From: Pandoraea bronchicola | GTDB taxonomy: Bacteria; Pseudomonadota; Gammaproteobacteria; Burkholderiales; Burkholderiaceae | NCBI RefSeq assembly: GCF_902459805.1 | Contig: NZ_CABPST010000015.1 | Span: 62,001 to 126,000, forward strand | DNA length: 64,000 nucleotides | Direction of reading: 5' to 3' | Shown here: positions 35,440 to 44,918 of the stretch, one piece after another | How the letters are laid out: each line of letters opens with the position of its first letter | Position numbering within the stretch: the stretch's first letter is position 1 | Translations under genes and position numbers: made by a program | The notes under the pieces: generated by a model | What the model was told of the DNA's origin: nothing | The model's input: the letters and a program-made list of their open reading frames with translations, nothing else | Database searches by the model: none

Positions 35440-35473
35440 CGACAGGCATCAATATTGAGCTCGGAAACCCGCC

Positions 35474-36901
35474 TTATAACGGTGTCTCTTCCAATTTTGA
35501 CAGCGGAGGAACAGCACCTTCGTTGGCGAGCAATGCCCGCTTGCGCACATATCGCAGCAGACTGGTCGCGCCGTATCGAGATCCGCCCATGCCCGATTGC
35601 TTGAACGCCGTCTTTTCACCATCGAACATCATCACGCGCGGCAACTCGGTGTCGTTGATACTTACCCCGCCGGCCTCCATTTTCAGAGCAAAATTCCCTG
35701 CGACATGAGAGTCAGGACCGAATACCGCACCAGACAACCCGAATTGACTGTCGTTCATCAGGCGTTCGGCTTCGTCCTCCGATGAGAACTTCATCACCGG
35801 CACGATCGGACCGAATGTTTCTTCCGTCATCAACGTCATTTCGTGACTCACACCGACCACAATGGTCGGATCAATCCAAACGGCACCGTCGACCGTCTGA
35901 CTCTTGCCACCCGATACGATGCGGGCGCCTTTGGCCACGGCATCATCGAGTTGCGCATCGATGATCGCGCCCTGCCGCGAGAAGATCATCGGACCGTAGT
36001 GCCCACCATCCCCCGCCGCCAGACTACGCTTTAGTGTCGCAGCCTGGCGAACCATCGCCTCGACCAGCCGATCATGCAGCGAAGCGTGCGCGTAGACTCG
36101 TTCGATGGCGTAACACACCTGCCCCGAGTTGTAGAGTGCCGAGCGCAAGATGCTGGTGGCAGCGCGCTCCACATCCGCGCCCTCGAGCACGACCGCAGCA
36201 TCCTTGCCCCCAAGCTCCAGAAACGCAGGAATGAACGCCTCAGCCGCCGCGACAGCGATTTTTCGTCCGGTCGGAATGCTGCCCGTAAACACTACCGCGT
36301 CGGCCTTGGCTACCAAAGCCTGCCCAGTACTGGCGCCGCCTTGAACCAGCTGCAGTATGTCTTTCAGTCCCGGAACAGCTTCAATTGTCTTGCGAAGCGG
36401 TTCTACGAATCGTGGCGTGACTTCGCTCGGTTTGATAATGACCGCCGCACCGGCCACCAACGCCGGAATCGCATCGATAAACGAGAGAACCAGCGGGAAG
36501 TTCCACGGGCTGATGACACCTACGAGCGAATAGGGAACGTAAGTCACCTTGAAAACCACATCCGGGTGCGAGGCGACCTTGCGAAAGGGCGTCGCAAGCA
36601 CCTCGGGCGCCGCCTCACAAAATCCATGGATGAAATGAATGACAGCGTCGAGTTCTTCCTCGGAGATACGCGTGCGGGCCGTATCGACCGACAGTGCAGC
36701 CACAATATCGGCCCCTTGCGTTTTCAGCGCATCGGCCCAAGCCATCAGAACTTGCGTGCGATACTCAAGACCACGTTCGGCCCATTGTCGCTGCGCCGCG
36801 CGCGCACGATCGGCCATTTTGCCGACTTCCTCAGCCGTTGCAGCGTAAAAGGAATAGTCATATTGTCCCGTCCGCGGATTGCGAACTTCCATTGCTGACA
36901 T
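35474..36901 (-). CDS. NAD(P)-dependent aldehyde dehydrogenase
   Basis: This 475-residue soluble enzyme oxidises an aldehyde to a carboxylic acid. Family marks are 'SPWNFPLVLSF' (substrate-entrance/cofactor region), 'VFTGSIPTGRKIAVAAAE' (nucleotide binding), 'FLELGGKDAAVVLEGAD' with the general-base Glu, and 'NSGQVCYAIERVY' with the catalytic Cys. The ATG at 36901 (MSAMEVRNPRTG) matches the family start; a further 30 codons upstream look like leader DNA. It is a neighbour of an AraC regulator, a thiamine-diphosphate decarboxylase-like enzyme and UbiD/UbiX. Oxidation of an aromatic or short aldehyde made by the decarboxylase is a reasonable inference. Confidence 0.9.
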   Translation of the reverse strand: MSAMEVRNPRTGQYDYSFYAATAEEVGKMADRARAAQRQWAERGLEYRTQVLMAWADALKTQGADIVAALSVDTARTRISEEELDAVIHFIHGFCEAAPEVLATPFRKVASHPDVVFKVTYVPYSLVGVISPWNFPLVLSFIDAIPALVAGAAVIIKPSEVTPRFVEPLRKTIEAVPGLKDILQLVQGGASTGQALVAKADAVVFTGSIPTGRKIAVAAAEAFIPAFLELGGKDAAVVLEGADVERAATSILRSALYNSGQVCYAIERVYAHASLHDRLVEAMVRQAATLKRSLAAGDGGHYGPMIFSRQGAIIDAQLDDAVAKGARIVSGGKSQTVDGAVWIDPTIVVGVSHEMTLMTEETFGPIVPVMKFSSEDEAERLMNDSQFGLSGAVFGPDSHVAGNFALKMEAGGVSINDTELPRVMMFDGEKTAFKQSGMGGSRYGATSLLRYVRKRALLANEGAVPPLSKLEETPL

Positions 36902-37165
36902 GATCGCCTCATTTAAGCAAATTTCAGAAGAAGCATGCTCGGCGCGAAGCTCTCGGCATCGGCACGGCAAACCTTCCTTTAATCGTAACAAGGCAATCAG
37001 CAGGTAAAAAACAAGGGAGATGGCGAAGGGACCGATTTCCTATTTCTAAGTGCGTGAGTCGAATACTTCGCATTGCCGATGCGATCGGTGACCGCGCGCC
37101 GCTCATGCGCCAATGTCGTATTCTCTTCTGTGCCAATTAGATTGCTTTTCGCAGAGGCAACGTCG

Positions 37166-38305
37166 TTAGCCGATGGGGCGCTCGGGAACGTTGTCTTCGT
37201 CTGAAACCTCCCGGACAGAAGTGGTGCCCTCCGAGCCGTTGAGACGGCGAGCGTCCTTGGGAGAGAAGCCGAAAAAATCGCGAAACGAGGTGGTGAAACT
37301 CGTCTGATGCTGATAACCCACTGCCAACGCTACCTGTCCGACCGGTAAGCGCTCTTGCACCAGCAATCTGAGGGCTTCATGCATACGGCACCGTTGGCTG
37401 TATTCGAAAATCGTTACCCCGTAAAGGAACTTGAAGCCACGCTTCAGTTTGGAAGCATTTGTCCCTACGGCGCGCGCCAACTCAGGAATCGTCATCGTCT
37501 TCTGAAGATCAGCCACGATAAGCTCGCGTGCGCGTCCGATCAGGCGCAAATCGCGTGACGACAATATCTCGCCTGACTGGCTCACGTCGAGGCTGCCAAC
37601 CCACATTCCGATACTCGCGCAGAGGATTTCTGCGCACTTCGCTTCCACGTAAATCAACTCCCGAACACCGTGATAGGGACTCGCCAGCAAATGCTCCACG
37701 ACATGGAGCGCTTCCATGCTCAACCGCATTTGAGAGTGATAGATCTGGTCGCTGGTCACCGAAGCAAGTTTCGATCGAATGCCGTCGGCTTCCTCTCCTA
37801 ACGAACGTAAGACCTTATCGAAGTATTTACGCGACACGTACATACCAATCGCACGCCAGACACCCGCAGCGCACGTGACCTGATATCGCAAATCAGCGCC
37901 CTGATAGCAAATCATCAGGTTGGGCGCGCTCACATGAACGTGTCCCGTCTCGCTGAGATCCACTTCCGCCGGTCCGGATACGAGATAGTGGAACTCCACA
38001 AACCCCTCCGGCGGGACCATTTCCGAACGGGCGTGAGCATAGTGGCAATCCGACACCACGATAAATATCTCGTCCCGCACGCAAATCATCTTCCAGGTGC
38101 CCTCCTCGGCCTCCCCTGGCACCTGCACGGTACGGCCATAGAGACCCAATTCAGGCGCAACCACACAATCAGAGGCCGCCCGCACCCGATGAAACGCTTC
38201 CGTCAAGCGGGAACCCGTGCCAGCAAGCGCCGTACGAAACAACCCTGAGCTCGGCGATGTCGCAATGGCCTCGGGGGGGGAAACAGATATCTGTACGTGA
38301 GTCAT
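37166..38305 (-). CDS. AraC-family transcriptional regulator
   Basis: This 379-residue regulator has an N-terminal sensor part (about 20-240) and a C-terminal double-HTH AraC domain (about 265-360). The first HTH is around 'MTIPELARAVGTNASKLKRGFK'. The second is around 'LPVGQVALAVGYQHQTSFTTSFRDFFGFSPKDARR' (in parts), with the family signature GYxxxxxFxxxFxxxFGxSP. The N-terminal half resembles regulators acting with aromatic or siderophore-type genes, but no ligand class is clear. The ATG at 38305 (MTHVQISVSP) follows a gap in coding character. It lies 264 nt from the aldehyde dehydrogenase gene (same strand) and diverges from ubiD, so it may control both. Confidence 0.88.
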   Translation of the reverse strand: MTHVQISVSPPEAIATSPSSGLFRTALAGTGSRLTEAFHRVRAASDCVVAPELGLYGRTVQVPGEAEEGTWKMICVRDEIFIVVSDCHYAHARSEMVPPEGFVEFHYLVSGPAEVDLSETGHVHVSAPNLMICYQGADLRYQVTCAAGVWRAIGMYVSRKYFDKVLRSLGEEADGIRSKLASVTSDQIYHSQMRLSMEALHVVEHLLASPYHGVRELIYVEAKCAEILCASIGMWVGSLDVSQSGEILSSRDLRLIGRARELIVADLQKTMTIPELARAVGTNASKLKRGFKFLYGVTIFEYSQRCRMHEALRLLVQERLPVGQVALAVGYQHQTSFTTSFRDFFGFSPKDARRLNGSEGTTSVREVSDEDNVPERPIG

Positions 38306-38599
38306 AGGTCCCTGCCAGTCCGTAACACGTTCACCAATTATAGAAGGGGCTATTGGCAGATCGATACTCTGGTTCCCCCCAGATTCCCTCGAATTCGATT
38401 GCCGGAATCGTAAAAAAATCGCGATCCCTAACTCTGCACACACATCCCCAACATCCCCTCTCCTGCCCTGCGATATATCTCAGACGTGCCTCGAACAAGC
38501 GCAATACGGTTCGGCATACCCCCTGTCTTCAGACGAATGGCTGCCAGCAGCGCGCCAGTGCGCTGGCAACCGTTTCCATAACGCTATTGAGGCTTTTGC

Positions 38600-39946
38600 A
38601 TGAGACACTTCCTCGCCAGGCTGCACTCACGCGGCGAACTTCTGACCGTCGAACGCGAGGTGGATCCGCGCTTCGAAGCCGCAGCGGTGGCCCGTCGCCT
38701 CCAAACGGTTACCAACCGGCCGGTTCTATTCAAACGGGTACTAGGCTCGGCGATGCCGGTAGTGATGAATCTGTACAGCGATCATCAGCGGCTTCGCGAG
38801 ATCATTCGATGCGCCGAGGACGAAACGTTTTGCGCGCGTCTCGACAAGGAGATCACGCTTGCCTCAACGCTGGAGAAATCCGTCGAATTCGTGACGCAAC
38901 CCGACGACTGGGAAACGGGCAAGCTCTCGGACCTCCCGATTCTCACGTACCACGAACGCGACGGCGCGCCTTACATCACCTCTGGGCTATTCCTGGCCAA
39001 AGACCCGAACACCGGCATTCCGAATCTATCGTTTCATCGTTCGATGGTCATATCCGACACCGAGCTGCGCGTCAGACTCGGTAGCTCACACGATCTTGCC
39101 CGCTACCAGCACGCCGCCGAGGCACGCGGCGAAGCATTGGAAGCCGCCATTCTGATCAGCGCAGCCCCCGAACTCTTTATGGCGGCATGCGTATCGTTAC
39201 CCCCCGATGGCGACGAGATCGCACTGGCGTCGGCGATGCGGGGTGGGCCAATCGCCATGCGGCGCGGACACTCGATCAGCCTCGACGTGCCCGTCGCGGC
39301 AGACATCGTGATCGAAGGTCGCATCCTGCCCAACGTGAGACGCCCGGAAGGCCCGTTCGGTGAGTTCATGGGTTACTACGTCGACGTCGGCGACAACCAC
39401 GTTTTTGAAGTCACTCATGTGGGCTGGCGCAGGAACGCGGTGTTCCATGGTCTGATATGCGGCTCGAACGAGGACCTCAGGCCATTGGAAGCGGCCACCG
39501 CTGCGCGGATCTACAAATCGGTCGCCTCGCAAGTTCGGGGCGTCATTGACGTGTCATGCCAGCCGACAGTAATGAACACGATCATCAAGATCGACAAGCA
39601 ATATGACGGGCATGCACAACACGTTCTATTGGCGGCCATGGGTGCACACCTCGATTACAGCAAGCTGTGTATCGTCGTCGATAAGGACATTGACATCTAC
39701 AACCTCGACGAGGTCATATGGGCTTTTCTCACCCGAGGACGGGCAGACACCCGTACATTGGTTCTTCCCAACGTGCCGGGTTTCTATCGCGACCCGCATA
39801 AGGACCACTGGGGACGGCTTGCCATTGACGCCACGAAACCGTGGGGACGTGAGGCCGAGTTCGAACGCAAGTCAATTCCCGGTACGACAACGCTCGATCT
39901 GCTCGATTACTTGCCGCAATTGGCCGGCGAAGGGCTGGCGCAATGA
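38600..39946 (+). CDS. UbiD-family decarboxylase
   Basis: This 448-residue enzyme is a reversible decarboxylase using prenylated FMN made by UbiX. Its beginning 'FLARLHSRGELLTVEREVDPRFEAAAVARRLQ' (in parts) and the segments 'PILTYHERDGAPYITSGLFLAKDPNTG', 'PEGPFGEFMGYY' and 'IVVDKDIDIYNLDEVIWAF' (each in family order) match UbiD. The length is shorter than ubiquinone-pathway UbiD (about 490) and fits the catabolic group that acts on aromatic or unsaturated acids. GAGG sits 7 nt before the ATG. Its last 4 nt overlap ubiX. Many catabolic UbiD genes travel with their own UbiX, as here. Confidence 0.92.
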   Translation: MRHFLARLHSRGELLTVEREVDPRFEAAAVARRLQTVTNRPVLFKRVLGSAMPVVMNLYSDHQRLREIIRCAEDETFCARLDKEITLASTLEKSVEFVTQPDDWETGKLSDLPILTYHERDGAPYITSGLFLAKDPNTGIPNLSFHRSMVISDTELRVRLGSSHDLARYQHAAEARGEALEAAILISAAPELFMAACVSLPPDGDEIALASAMRGGPIAMRRGHSISLDVPVAADIVIEGRILPNVRRPEGPFGEFMGYYVDVGDNHVFEVTHVGWRRNAVFHGLICGSNEDLRPLEAATAARIYKSVASQVRGVIDVSCQPTVMNTIIKIDKQYDGHAQHVLLAAMGAHLDYSKLCIVVDKDIDIYNLDEVIWAFLTRGRADTRTLVLPNVPGFYRDPHKDHWGRLAIDATKPWGREAEFERKSIPGTTTLDLLDYLPQLAGEGLAQ

Positions 39947-40515
39947 CACGCAGAATCGTTGTTGCGATAACCGGCGCCACTGGCGCCATCTATGGCGTAC
40001 GCCTACTCGCCGCGCTGCGTGAGAGAGAGGTCGAATCGCATCTGGTGGTCTCTCGTGCCGGATGGATGACACTGCATGACGAGATGAATCTCAGCAAAGC
40101 GGACATGAAGCATGCCGCGAGCGTCATGCACGATATCAACGACGTCGGCGCAACGCTTGCAAGCGGATCTTTCGTACACGACGGCATGGCCATCGCACCG
40201 TGTTCGATGAAAACACTGGCGGCCGTTGCTCATGGCTTCGACGATAACCTGATCACGCGCGCCGCAGATGTGACATTAAAGGAACGGCGCAAGCTCCTGA
40301 TGCTCGCGCGCGAAACGCCACTAACGCTGGCACATCTGCAGAACATGACGATGATCACACAGATGGGGGGAGTGGTGATGCCGCCTTTGCCCGCGTTCTA
40401 CGCGAAGCCAAGAACGGTGGAGGATATGGTCGGGTACACGGTCAACCGAATGCTGGACCAGTTTGGTCTCAACGCCGAAGACGCCTACTCCCGCTGGAAC
40501 GGATTCACTCGCTAG
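39943..40515 (+). CDS. ubiX: Flavin prenyltransferase UbiX
   Basis: This 190-residue enzyme attaches a dimethylallyl group to FMN to make the cofactor of UbiD. It has the N-terminal FMN-binding 'VVAITGATGAIYGVRLLAAL', the hallmark 'APCSMKTLAAVAHGF..NLITRAADVTLKERRKL' (in parts), 'ARETPL', and the C-terminal 'MPPLPAFYAKPRTVEDMV'. All are full matches to the family. Its ATG overlaps the ubiD stop (ATGA), so production of the two is coupled. It probably serves this UbiD specifically; whether it also serves ubiquinone synthesis cannot be told. Confidence 0.95.
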   Translation: MTRRIVVAITGATGAIYGVRLLAALREREVESHLVVSRAGWMTLHDEMNLSKADMKHAASVMHDINDVGATLASGSFVHDGMAIAPCSMKTLAAVAHGFDDNLITRAADVTLKERRKLLMLARETPLTLAHLQNMTMITQMGGVVMPPLPAFYAKPRTVEDMVGYTVNRMLDQFGLNAEDAYSRWNGFTR

Positions 40516-40555
40516 AAAAAAACGCCGCCCGGCTAGTTTGGAAACCGGGCGGCGT
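40515..40555 (-). terminator. Strong terminator between convergent ubiX and ABC permease genes
   Basis: ACGCCGCCCGG (40522-40532) pairs with CCGGGCGGCGT (40545-40555), 11 bp with a 12-nt loop. The T run is on the minus strand (plus A run 40516-40522), so it mainly ends the long minus-strand operon. It can also act on the ubiDX transcript. Confidence 0.85.
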
Positions 40556-40611
40556 AACCCTCGGACTTCTCGCGAATGCGGTTTCCCGCGATACCACCAT
40601 GCGTCAAGGTG

Positions 40612-41523
40612 TCAGGGCGTCACAGGCTTGAGCTTGCGCGACGGCGTGCCCTTGCGCTTACGTGCAGCCATGGCCAGCAGGGTCGCCAATACGAAAACGG
40701 CAGTGACGAGCTTGAGATCCGACGGCTGGAAACCCAATGTCAGGACGATGGAGATCAACTGAAAGTAGACGATCGATCCAATCACGGGGGCAATTACCTG
40801 TCGGGTCATTGACCGATTCCCGATAAGCGCTTCACCGAGAAGCAGCGCCGCCAATCCATTGACCAGCACCCCGAATCCCATATTCACGTCGGCAAAGCCT
40901 TGGTTTTGCGCGAGCACCGCCCCTCCCATCGAGGCAAACAGATTCGCCAGACCGAGACCACACAACGTATAGACTTTCACGTTTATGCCCTGGGCCTTCG
41001 CCATCGCCGCACTCGATCCAATTGCTCGCATCGCCATGCCATGCTGGGTCCCGAGAAACCAGATCACCAGCCCCGCGATCGCAATATCAATTGCACCGAG
41101 CATCACAGTCCTCGGCAGATAGCCGCCGCCATCACCGGGGAGAGCGGAGAAGATGCTCGCGAAGGTGAACAATGCCGCATTGGGTTGCCCCATCACCCGA
41201 ATATCGACAGAGTAGAGCATCGAGAGCACGAGAATGCCGCACAGCAGCGTGTTTATCTTCACCTTCTCGTGAATAAACCCCGTGAGCAGACCGGCCAGAA
41301 AGCCGGCCAATGCCCCGGCTAGCAGCGACGTTACGGGGTCGAGTCCCAGCATGAGGAACTTCGCGCAAACGCATGCTCCGAAGGGGAACGACCCTTCGCC
41401 GGTCATGTCCGCAAAATTCAATATCCGGAACGGAATCATGATCGCAATGGCAATCAGCGCGTACGTAAGCCCCTGGAGAATTCCCACAGGAACCAGGTCG
41501 AGAAATCCCGAAATCAAATTCAT
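40612..41523 (-). CDS. ABC importer permease (TrpY/COG4120 type)
   Basis: This 303-residue polytopic membrane protein of the BPD_transp_2 fold has about eight hydrophobic helices. Its start 'GLTYALIAIAIMIPFRILNFADMTGEGSF' (in parts) and the central 'ALSGFMAGL..HEKVKINTLLCGILVLSMLYS' pattern match permeases that pair with PF04392 binding proteins (the TrpXYZ-like group). Its ATG shares the boundary base with the stop of the ATPase gene, so the two are coupled. It forms the channel for the importer whose binding protein is at 42362-43369. The C-terminal tail is basic (RKRKGTPSRKLK). Confidence 0.87.
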   Translation of the reverse strand: MNLISGFLDLVPVGILQGLTYALIAIAIMIPFRILNFADMTGEGSFPFGACVCAKFLMLGLDPVTSLLAGALAGFLAGLLTGFIHEKVKINTLLCGILVLSMLYSVDIRVMGQPNAALFTFASIFSALPGDGGGYLPRTVMLGAIDIAIAGLVIWFLGTQHGMAMRAIGSSAAMAKAQGINVKVYTLCGLGLANLFASMGGAVLAQNQGFADVNMGFGVLVNGLAALLLGEALIGNRSMTRQVIAPVIGSIVYFQLISIVLTLGFQPSDLKLVTAVFVLATLLAMAARKRKGTPSRKLKPVTP

Positions 41524-42332
41524 CAGATATTCGCCGTTTGCGGCGCCTCCTGCTCAGCAGTTTCGTGAAACGTTGCTATCAGCTTTTCCATCGTCATGCG
41601 GCGCTTTGCTTCTCCCGTCAAATTGCCCACGACTTGCCCATCCGACATCATGATCAGTCGGTTGCCATAGTCCAACGCATGTTGCATGTTATGCGTGACC
41701 ATGAGCGTAGTCAGTTGGTGTTCACGGACCACCTGCTCCGTTACCCGCATGACGATCTCTGCGGTGCGCGGGTCAAGCGCAGCGGTATGCTCGTCGAGCA
41801 ACAGCAATTGGGGGCGACGCAGCACAGCCATGAGAAGCGACAGTGCCTGCCGCTGCCCGCCCGAGAGCAGCGACGCTTTCGCTTTCAGCCGCTTTTCCAG
41901 CCCGAGATTGAACGAAGCGATGCGCACCTCGAAGTCGCTCATTTGCTTGCTGGTAAGTCCTCTGCCGAAAGTGCGACGCTGTCCGCGAAGTGCTGCCACC
42001 GCGAGGTTCTCCTCAAGACTCAAAGCCGCTGCGGTACCCACGGATGGGTCCTGAAACACACGAGCAATAAACTCGGCTCGCCGGTGCGTGGGTAGCGATG
42101 TCACATCGCGCCCGTTGACACTGATCGTTCCGGTATCCGACTCGACTTCGCCCGCGAGTAGATTTAGCAATGTCGATTTACCGGCGCCGTTGCCGCCGAC
42201 GACAACGGCGAAGTCGCCTGCGTTGAGCTCCAGCGACACATCGGTCAGCGCAATGCGCTCATCGACCGTGCCCGCGTGAAACGTCTTGCTGACTCCGGAG
42301 ACCGACAGCATGGGCAATGCGTCTTGATTCAC
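41523..42332 (-). CDS. ABC importer ATPase (TrpZ/COG1101 type)
   Basis: This ATPase of about 269 residues has Walker A 'GGNGAGKST', signature 'LSGGQRQAL' and Walker B 'LLLLDEHTAALDP'. The H-loop 'VTHNMQHAL' is typical of the COG1101 group, in which Walker B ends DEHTAALDP. The start is uncertain. A GTG at 42332, preceded closely by AGGAG, is chosen because it clears the upstream gene. ATG 42311 is possible, and an ATG at 42383 would overlap the binding-protein gene by 22 nt. It energises the permease at 40612-41523. Confidence 0.85.
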   Translation of the reverse strand: MNQDALPMLSVSGVSKTFHAGTVDERIALTDVSLELNAGDFAVVVGGNGAGKSTLLNLLAGEVESDTGTISVNGRDVTSLPTHRRAEFIARVFQDPSVGTAAALSLEENLAVAALRGQRRTFGRGLTSKQMSDFEVRIASFNLGLEKRLKAKASLLSGGQRQALSLLMAVLRRPQLLLLDEHTAALDPRTAEIVMRVTEQVVREHQLTTLMVTHNMQHALDYGNRLIMMSDGQVVGNLTGEAKRRMTMEKLIATFHETAEQEAPQTANI

Positions 42333-42361
42333 GTTCTCTCCTGCCCGATTACGTTTTAGAT

Positions 42362-43369
42362 TCAGTTGATAAAGCATTGGCAACTCTCGAAGGATGACGG
42401 GATCTGCAGCCCGAGTTTGGCAAACTCACGCCGGCTTATCGACGTGACGTAATCGCTTGACGCAGGCTTGACCACTGGCAGCAAATTCGTCGGCTCTCCC
42501 TTGAGGGCGCGTACGGCAAGACGCGCCGCGTTAGCGCCAACCGATTCGAGCGACACTGCAAATGAAGCAGTCGCCATGCCCTGCTTGATCGCCTCGGTTT
42601 CGGAACTGATGATCGGCACGCGCAAACGTGCCATCGATGCCGCAACGCTCGGAATCGCGGATTGCACAAGATTCGACCCGGTGAGATAAACGAATCCAAC
42701 GCCCTTGAGCAGTTGTGCGCGCTGTGCCAGATCGTTCACGGCCTCTACGCTCACCGCCTTGAATGTGAGCCCGGCGCGCTCGGCCGCAGCTTCAAGCGCT
42801 TGGTTTGTCACGACATCGTTCGCCTCGCCCGGGCTATACAACACACCGAATGACGTCAATCCGGGGAACAAGCGCTTCGCAAACACCAGCATGGCGTCGA
42901 AGTCCTGGAGATCCGACGCGCCGGTAAAGCGATCGCCTCCGTGCGTCCAATTCGGTACAAGACCTGCGACGACAGGATCGGTAACTTCGGCGAAGATCAA
43001 TGGGATGCGTCGGTCTGGAACGGCAGAACGAGCGACCTGCGATACCGACGTTGTCAACGTCAAGATAAGGGCCGGTTTCTTTGTCAGAATCTGAGCGAAC
43101 ATTTGCGGCATTAATGCTTGCGTGAAGTTCGCGTCGCTGTAGACGTAACTGGTGTTCTTCCCATCGATGTAGCCAGCCTTTGCCATCTCCTCCTTGAATC
43201 CGGCGATCGTTCGTGTGAGCGACGGATGAGGCCCCAGGTTGGCAATGCCGATTACCGTCTGCGCCGTGGCGGTTTGTGACGTCGCCTCGCCTGACAGGCC
43301 CGTACCCAGGGCCGCGACAATCGCAAGAGAAAGAAGCGTCCTGCGGGATATTGCTCTCATGCCTGACAT
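42362..43369 (-). CDS. ABC importer substrate-binding protein (PF04392/TrpX type)
   Basis: This exported binding protein of 335 residues has signal peptide 'RAISRRTLLSLAIVAALGTGLS' (about 5-26), then 'TVIGIANLGPHPSLTRTIAGFKEEMAKAGY', the normal start of this family, and 'GFVYLTGSNLVQSAIPSV' later. It ends in an unusual short tail ESCQCFIN with a CxC pair. A paralogue at 52210-53205 has an equivalent tail, RDCKCFVDPQ. Family members with known ligands bind tryptophan or other aromatic compounds, which fits the nearby UbiD. It is the first gene of the three-gene importer and lies 248 nt after the FAD oxidoreductase gene. Confidence 0.88.
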   Translation of the reverse strand: MSGMRAISRRTLLSLAIVAALGTGLSGEATSQTATAQTVIGIANLGPHPSLTRTIAGFKEEMAKAGYIDGKNTSYVYSDANFTQALMPQMFAQILTKKPALILTLTTSVSQVARSAVPDRRIPLIFAEVTDPVVAGLVPNWTHGGDRFTGASDLQDFDAMLVFAKRLFPGLTSFGVLYSPGEANDVVTNQALEAAAERAGLTFKAVSVEAVNDLAQRAQLLKGVGFVYLTGSNLVQSAIPSVAASMARLRVPIISSETEAIKQGMATASFAVSLESVGANAARLAVRALKGEPTNLLPVVKPASSDYVTSISRREFAKLGLQIPSSFESCQCFIN

Positions 43370-43617
43370 CTCCAGTGCGGCGCGTCGGGCTCGGTGGTAT
43401 CGAGAGCGCGCTCTTTATGAATCCAGGGAATTCCGGGGAATCTTTGTCCCATCTCAGCCGAAACGGTGCAAACGTCTGACCGTCTTTTTAGCACCGAACA
43501 TGGCAGCGAACATATTGGAGGCCGCGTCTGTACCGAAAACCTAACTTTTGTGGCGTCTCTCCCAATCTTTTCCACTAAAAGCTGCCGTCATACGCTAATC
43601 GGCCGACCTAGCTGGCC

Positions 43618-44916
43618 TCATTTGCCAGCAATTTGAGCCGCCACCCGAACGCCGCTTGCACAGGCGCCGCCCAGTAAGGCTTGAGAAACCCAATCCCCGC
43701 AGTAGCGTATGCGCGACTTCCCCGCATCCTGCCAATCGAGGAAGCGGCGAAGAGTACTTCCGTAACCTGGATAGAAGATAGGAATCTTGTGCGGAATCCA
43801 TTGGTTCAATGTCGACAGGCGCCGCCGATCAAAATCAGGGATGCGTGCCCTGACTTCATCGATGACCCACTCATCAAGGCGATCGGTAGCGCACTGCTCC
43901 TGCACTTGCCGAATGGCCTCCGGCGTCAGTTGGCAATAGACCTGTGAATTCGGGCGTCCCTGTTGGGGCGCAGCATCGAGTTGCTGATACGTTGCGATAC
44001 GGGTAGGCGAGTCGCGCATGGCAAATTCGATGCATGGTTCAAGCGATCCGGCGACGGCAAAATGAACGATGCCCAACGCGTTATAGCGAATCGCCGCAAG
44101 CATTTCGCTCTCTTCCAATGAGGGGTGAACAAGCAAAGGCGCAATTCGTGCCCCTTCTGTTGCGATCACCACATAATCCGCTGAAAGCTCGCGTCCATCG
44201 GCCAGCGTCACAACACATTGATCGTCATGTTGCTCGACGGCCGTCACCGCGACACTTGTCTGCACCGGCAACCGGTCGGCCAACGCGTTACACAGTTGCC
44301 CCATACCCCCGGCAAACGTGAAGACAGTGTCTTCACCTACCAAATGAGGCATCGTGCTTTGATAAAACAACGCCGAGATAGCATCGGCATCAAAGCTGCG
44401 TGTGCCGCGAAATACCGGTTCGATCAAGCGTTTGAGAACACCGTCCCCGATCTCCTTTCGTATGCACTCGGCAAGCGTTATGTGGTCCCACTCCAGTGCG
44501 GACACTGCCCAATCCGGATCGGCCCGCCGCCGACGCGTGCGCAGGGCGAGCGCAGCGAGTATCAAGCGGCACCGCTCACCGAGCGGCAAGCCCGGAGTCA
44601 ACAGCGCTTTCCACGAGGGCATGAGCTCGATGGAGTACGGTCCGTCAAGGCTCGAGCAAAGTGCGCTCAGGCGCTTTAGCGGCACGAGTGAAGACGTAAC
44701 CCCCGCAGCCTCGATGATTCGATGGAGATCCCGGCTGAAGGGATAGATCAGCCTTGCACCGCTGTTGTACGCGATGCCATTCTCGAATCGATCCCCCATG
44801 CGCCCTCCCACCACGGGAGCCGCTTCGATGACACGTACAGAAACCCCAGCGGCCTGCAATTCCCAGGCCGCACTCAATCCGGCAATGCCGGCGCCGATAA
44901 CGATGGTGGAAGTCAC
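43618..44916 (-). CDS. FAD-dependent oxidoreductase (protoporphyrinogen oxidase/amine oxidase-like)
   Basis: This 432-residue flavoprotein opens with the Rossmann dinucleotide motif 'IVIGAGIAGLSAAWELQAAG' (GxGxxG) and 'VRVIEAAPVVGGRMG', the pattern of the NAD(P)-binding/amine-oxidase (NAD_binding_8, HemG/PDS-like) group. The C-terminal FAD-contact segment is 'RIRYCGDWVSQALLGGACASG'. The fold oxidises amines, porphyrinogens or desaturates substrates. The substrate here is unknown, and its co-transcription (2-nt gap) with the thiamine-diphosphate enzyme argues for a step in the same catabolic pathway rather than haem synthesis. Confidence 0.85.
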   Translation of the reverse strand: MTSTIVIGAGIAGLSAAWELQAAGVSVRVIEAAPVVGGRMGDRFENGIAYNSGARLIYPFSRDLHRIIEAAGVTSSLVPLKRLSALCSSLDGPYSIELMPSWKALLTPGLPLGERCRLILAALALRTRRRRADPDWAVSALEWDHITLAECIRKEIGDGVLKRLIEPVFRGTRSFDADAISALFYQSTMPHLVGEDTVFTFAGGMGQLCNALADRLPVQTSVAVTAVEQHDDQCVVTLADGRELSADYVVIATEGARIAPLLVHPSLEESEMLAAIRYNALGIVHFAVAGSLEPCIEFAMRDSPTRIATYQQLDAAPQQGRPNSQVYCQLTPEAIRQVQEQCATDRLDEWVIDEVRARIPDFDRRRLSTLNQWIPHKIPIFYPGYGSTLRRFLDWQDAGKSRIRYCGDWVSQALLGGACASGVRVAAQIAGK

Positions 44917-44918
44917 GG

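Larger units (their letters stand above)
34846..35473. other. Long gap without gene; two structured elements
   Basis: The 628 nt between the STN operon and the aldehyde dehydrogenase hold no supported gene. Open frames on the plus strand are composition artefacts. It contains a tandem stem-loop with T-tract at 35197-35255 and a long stem at 35401-35439, both listed. The STN-sigma operon promoter must lie at the left end. No copy of the GAAAAATAGTTGAGGG element is present here. Confidence 0.5.

Noticed and set aside
34846-35473. A third copy of the GAAAAATAGTTGAGGG element upstream of the STN-sigma pair
   Set aside because: Looked for on the minus strand and not found, so autoactivation of the sigma gene through this element is not supported.
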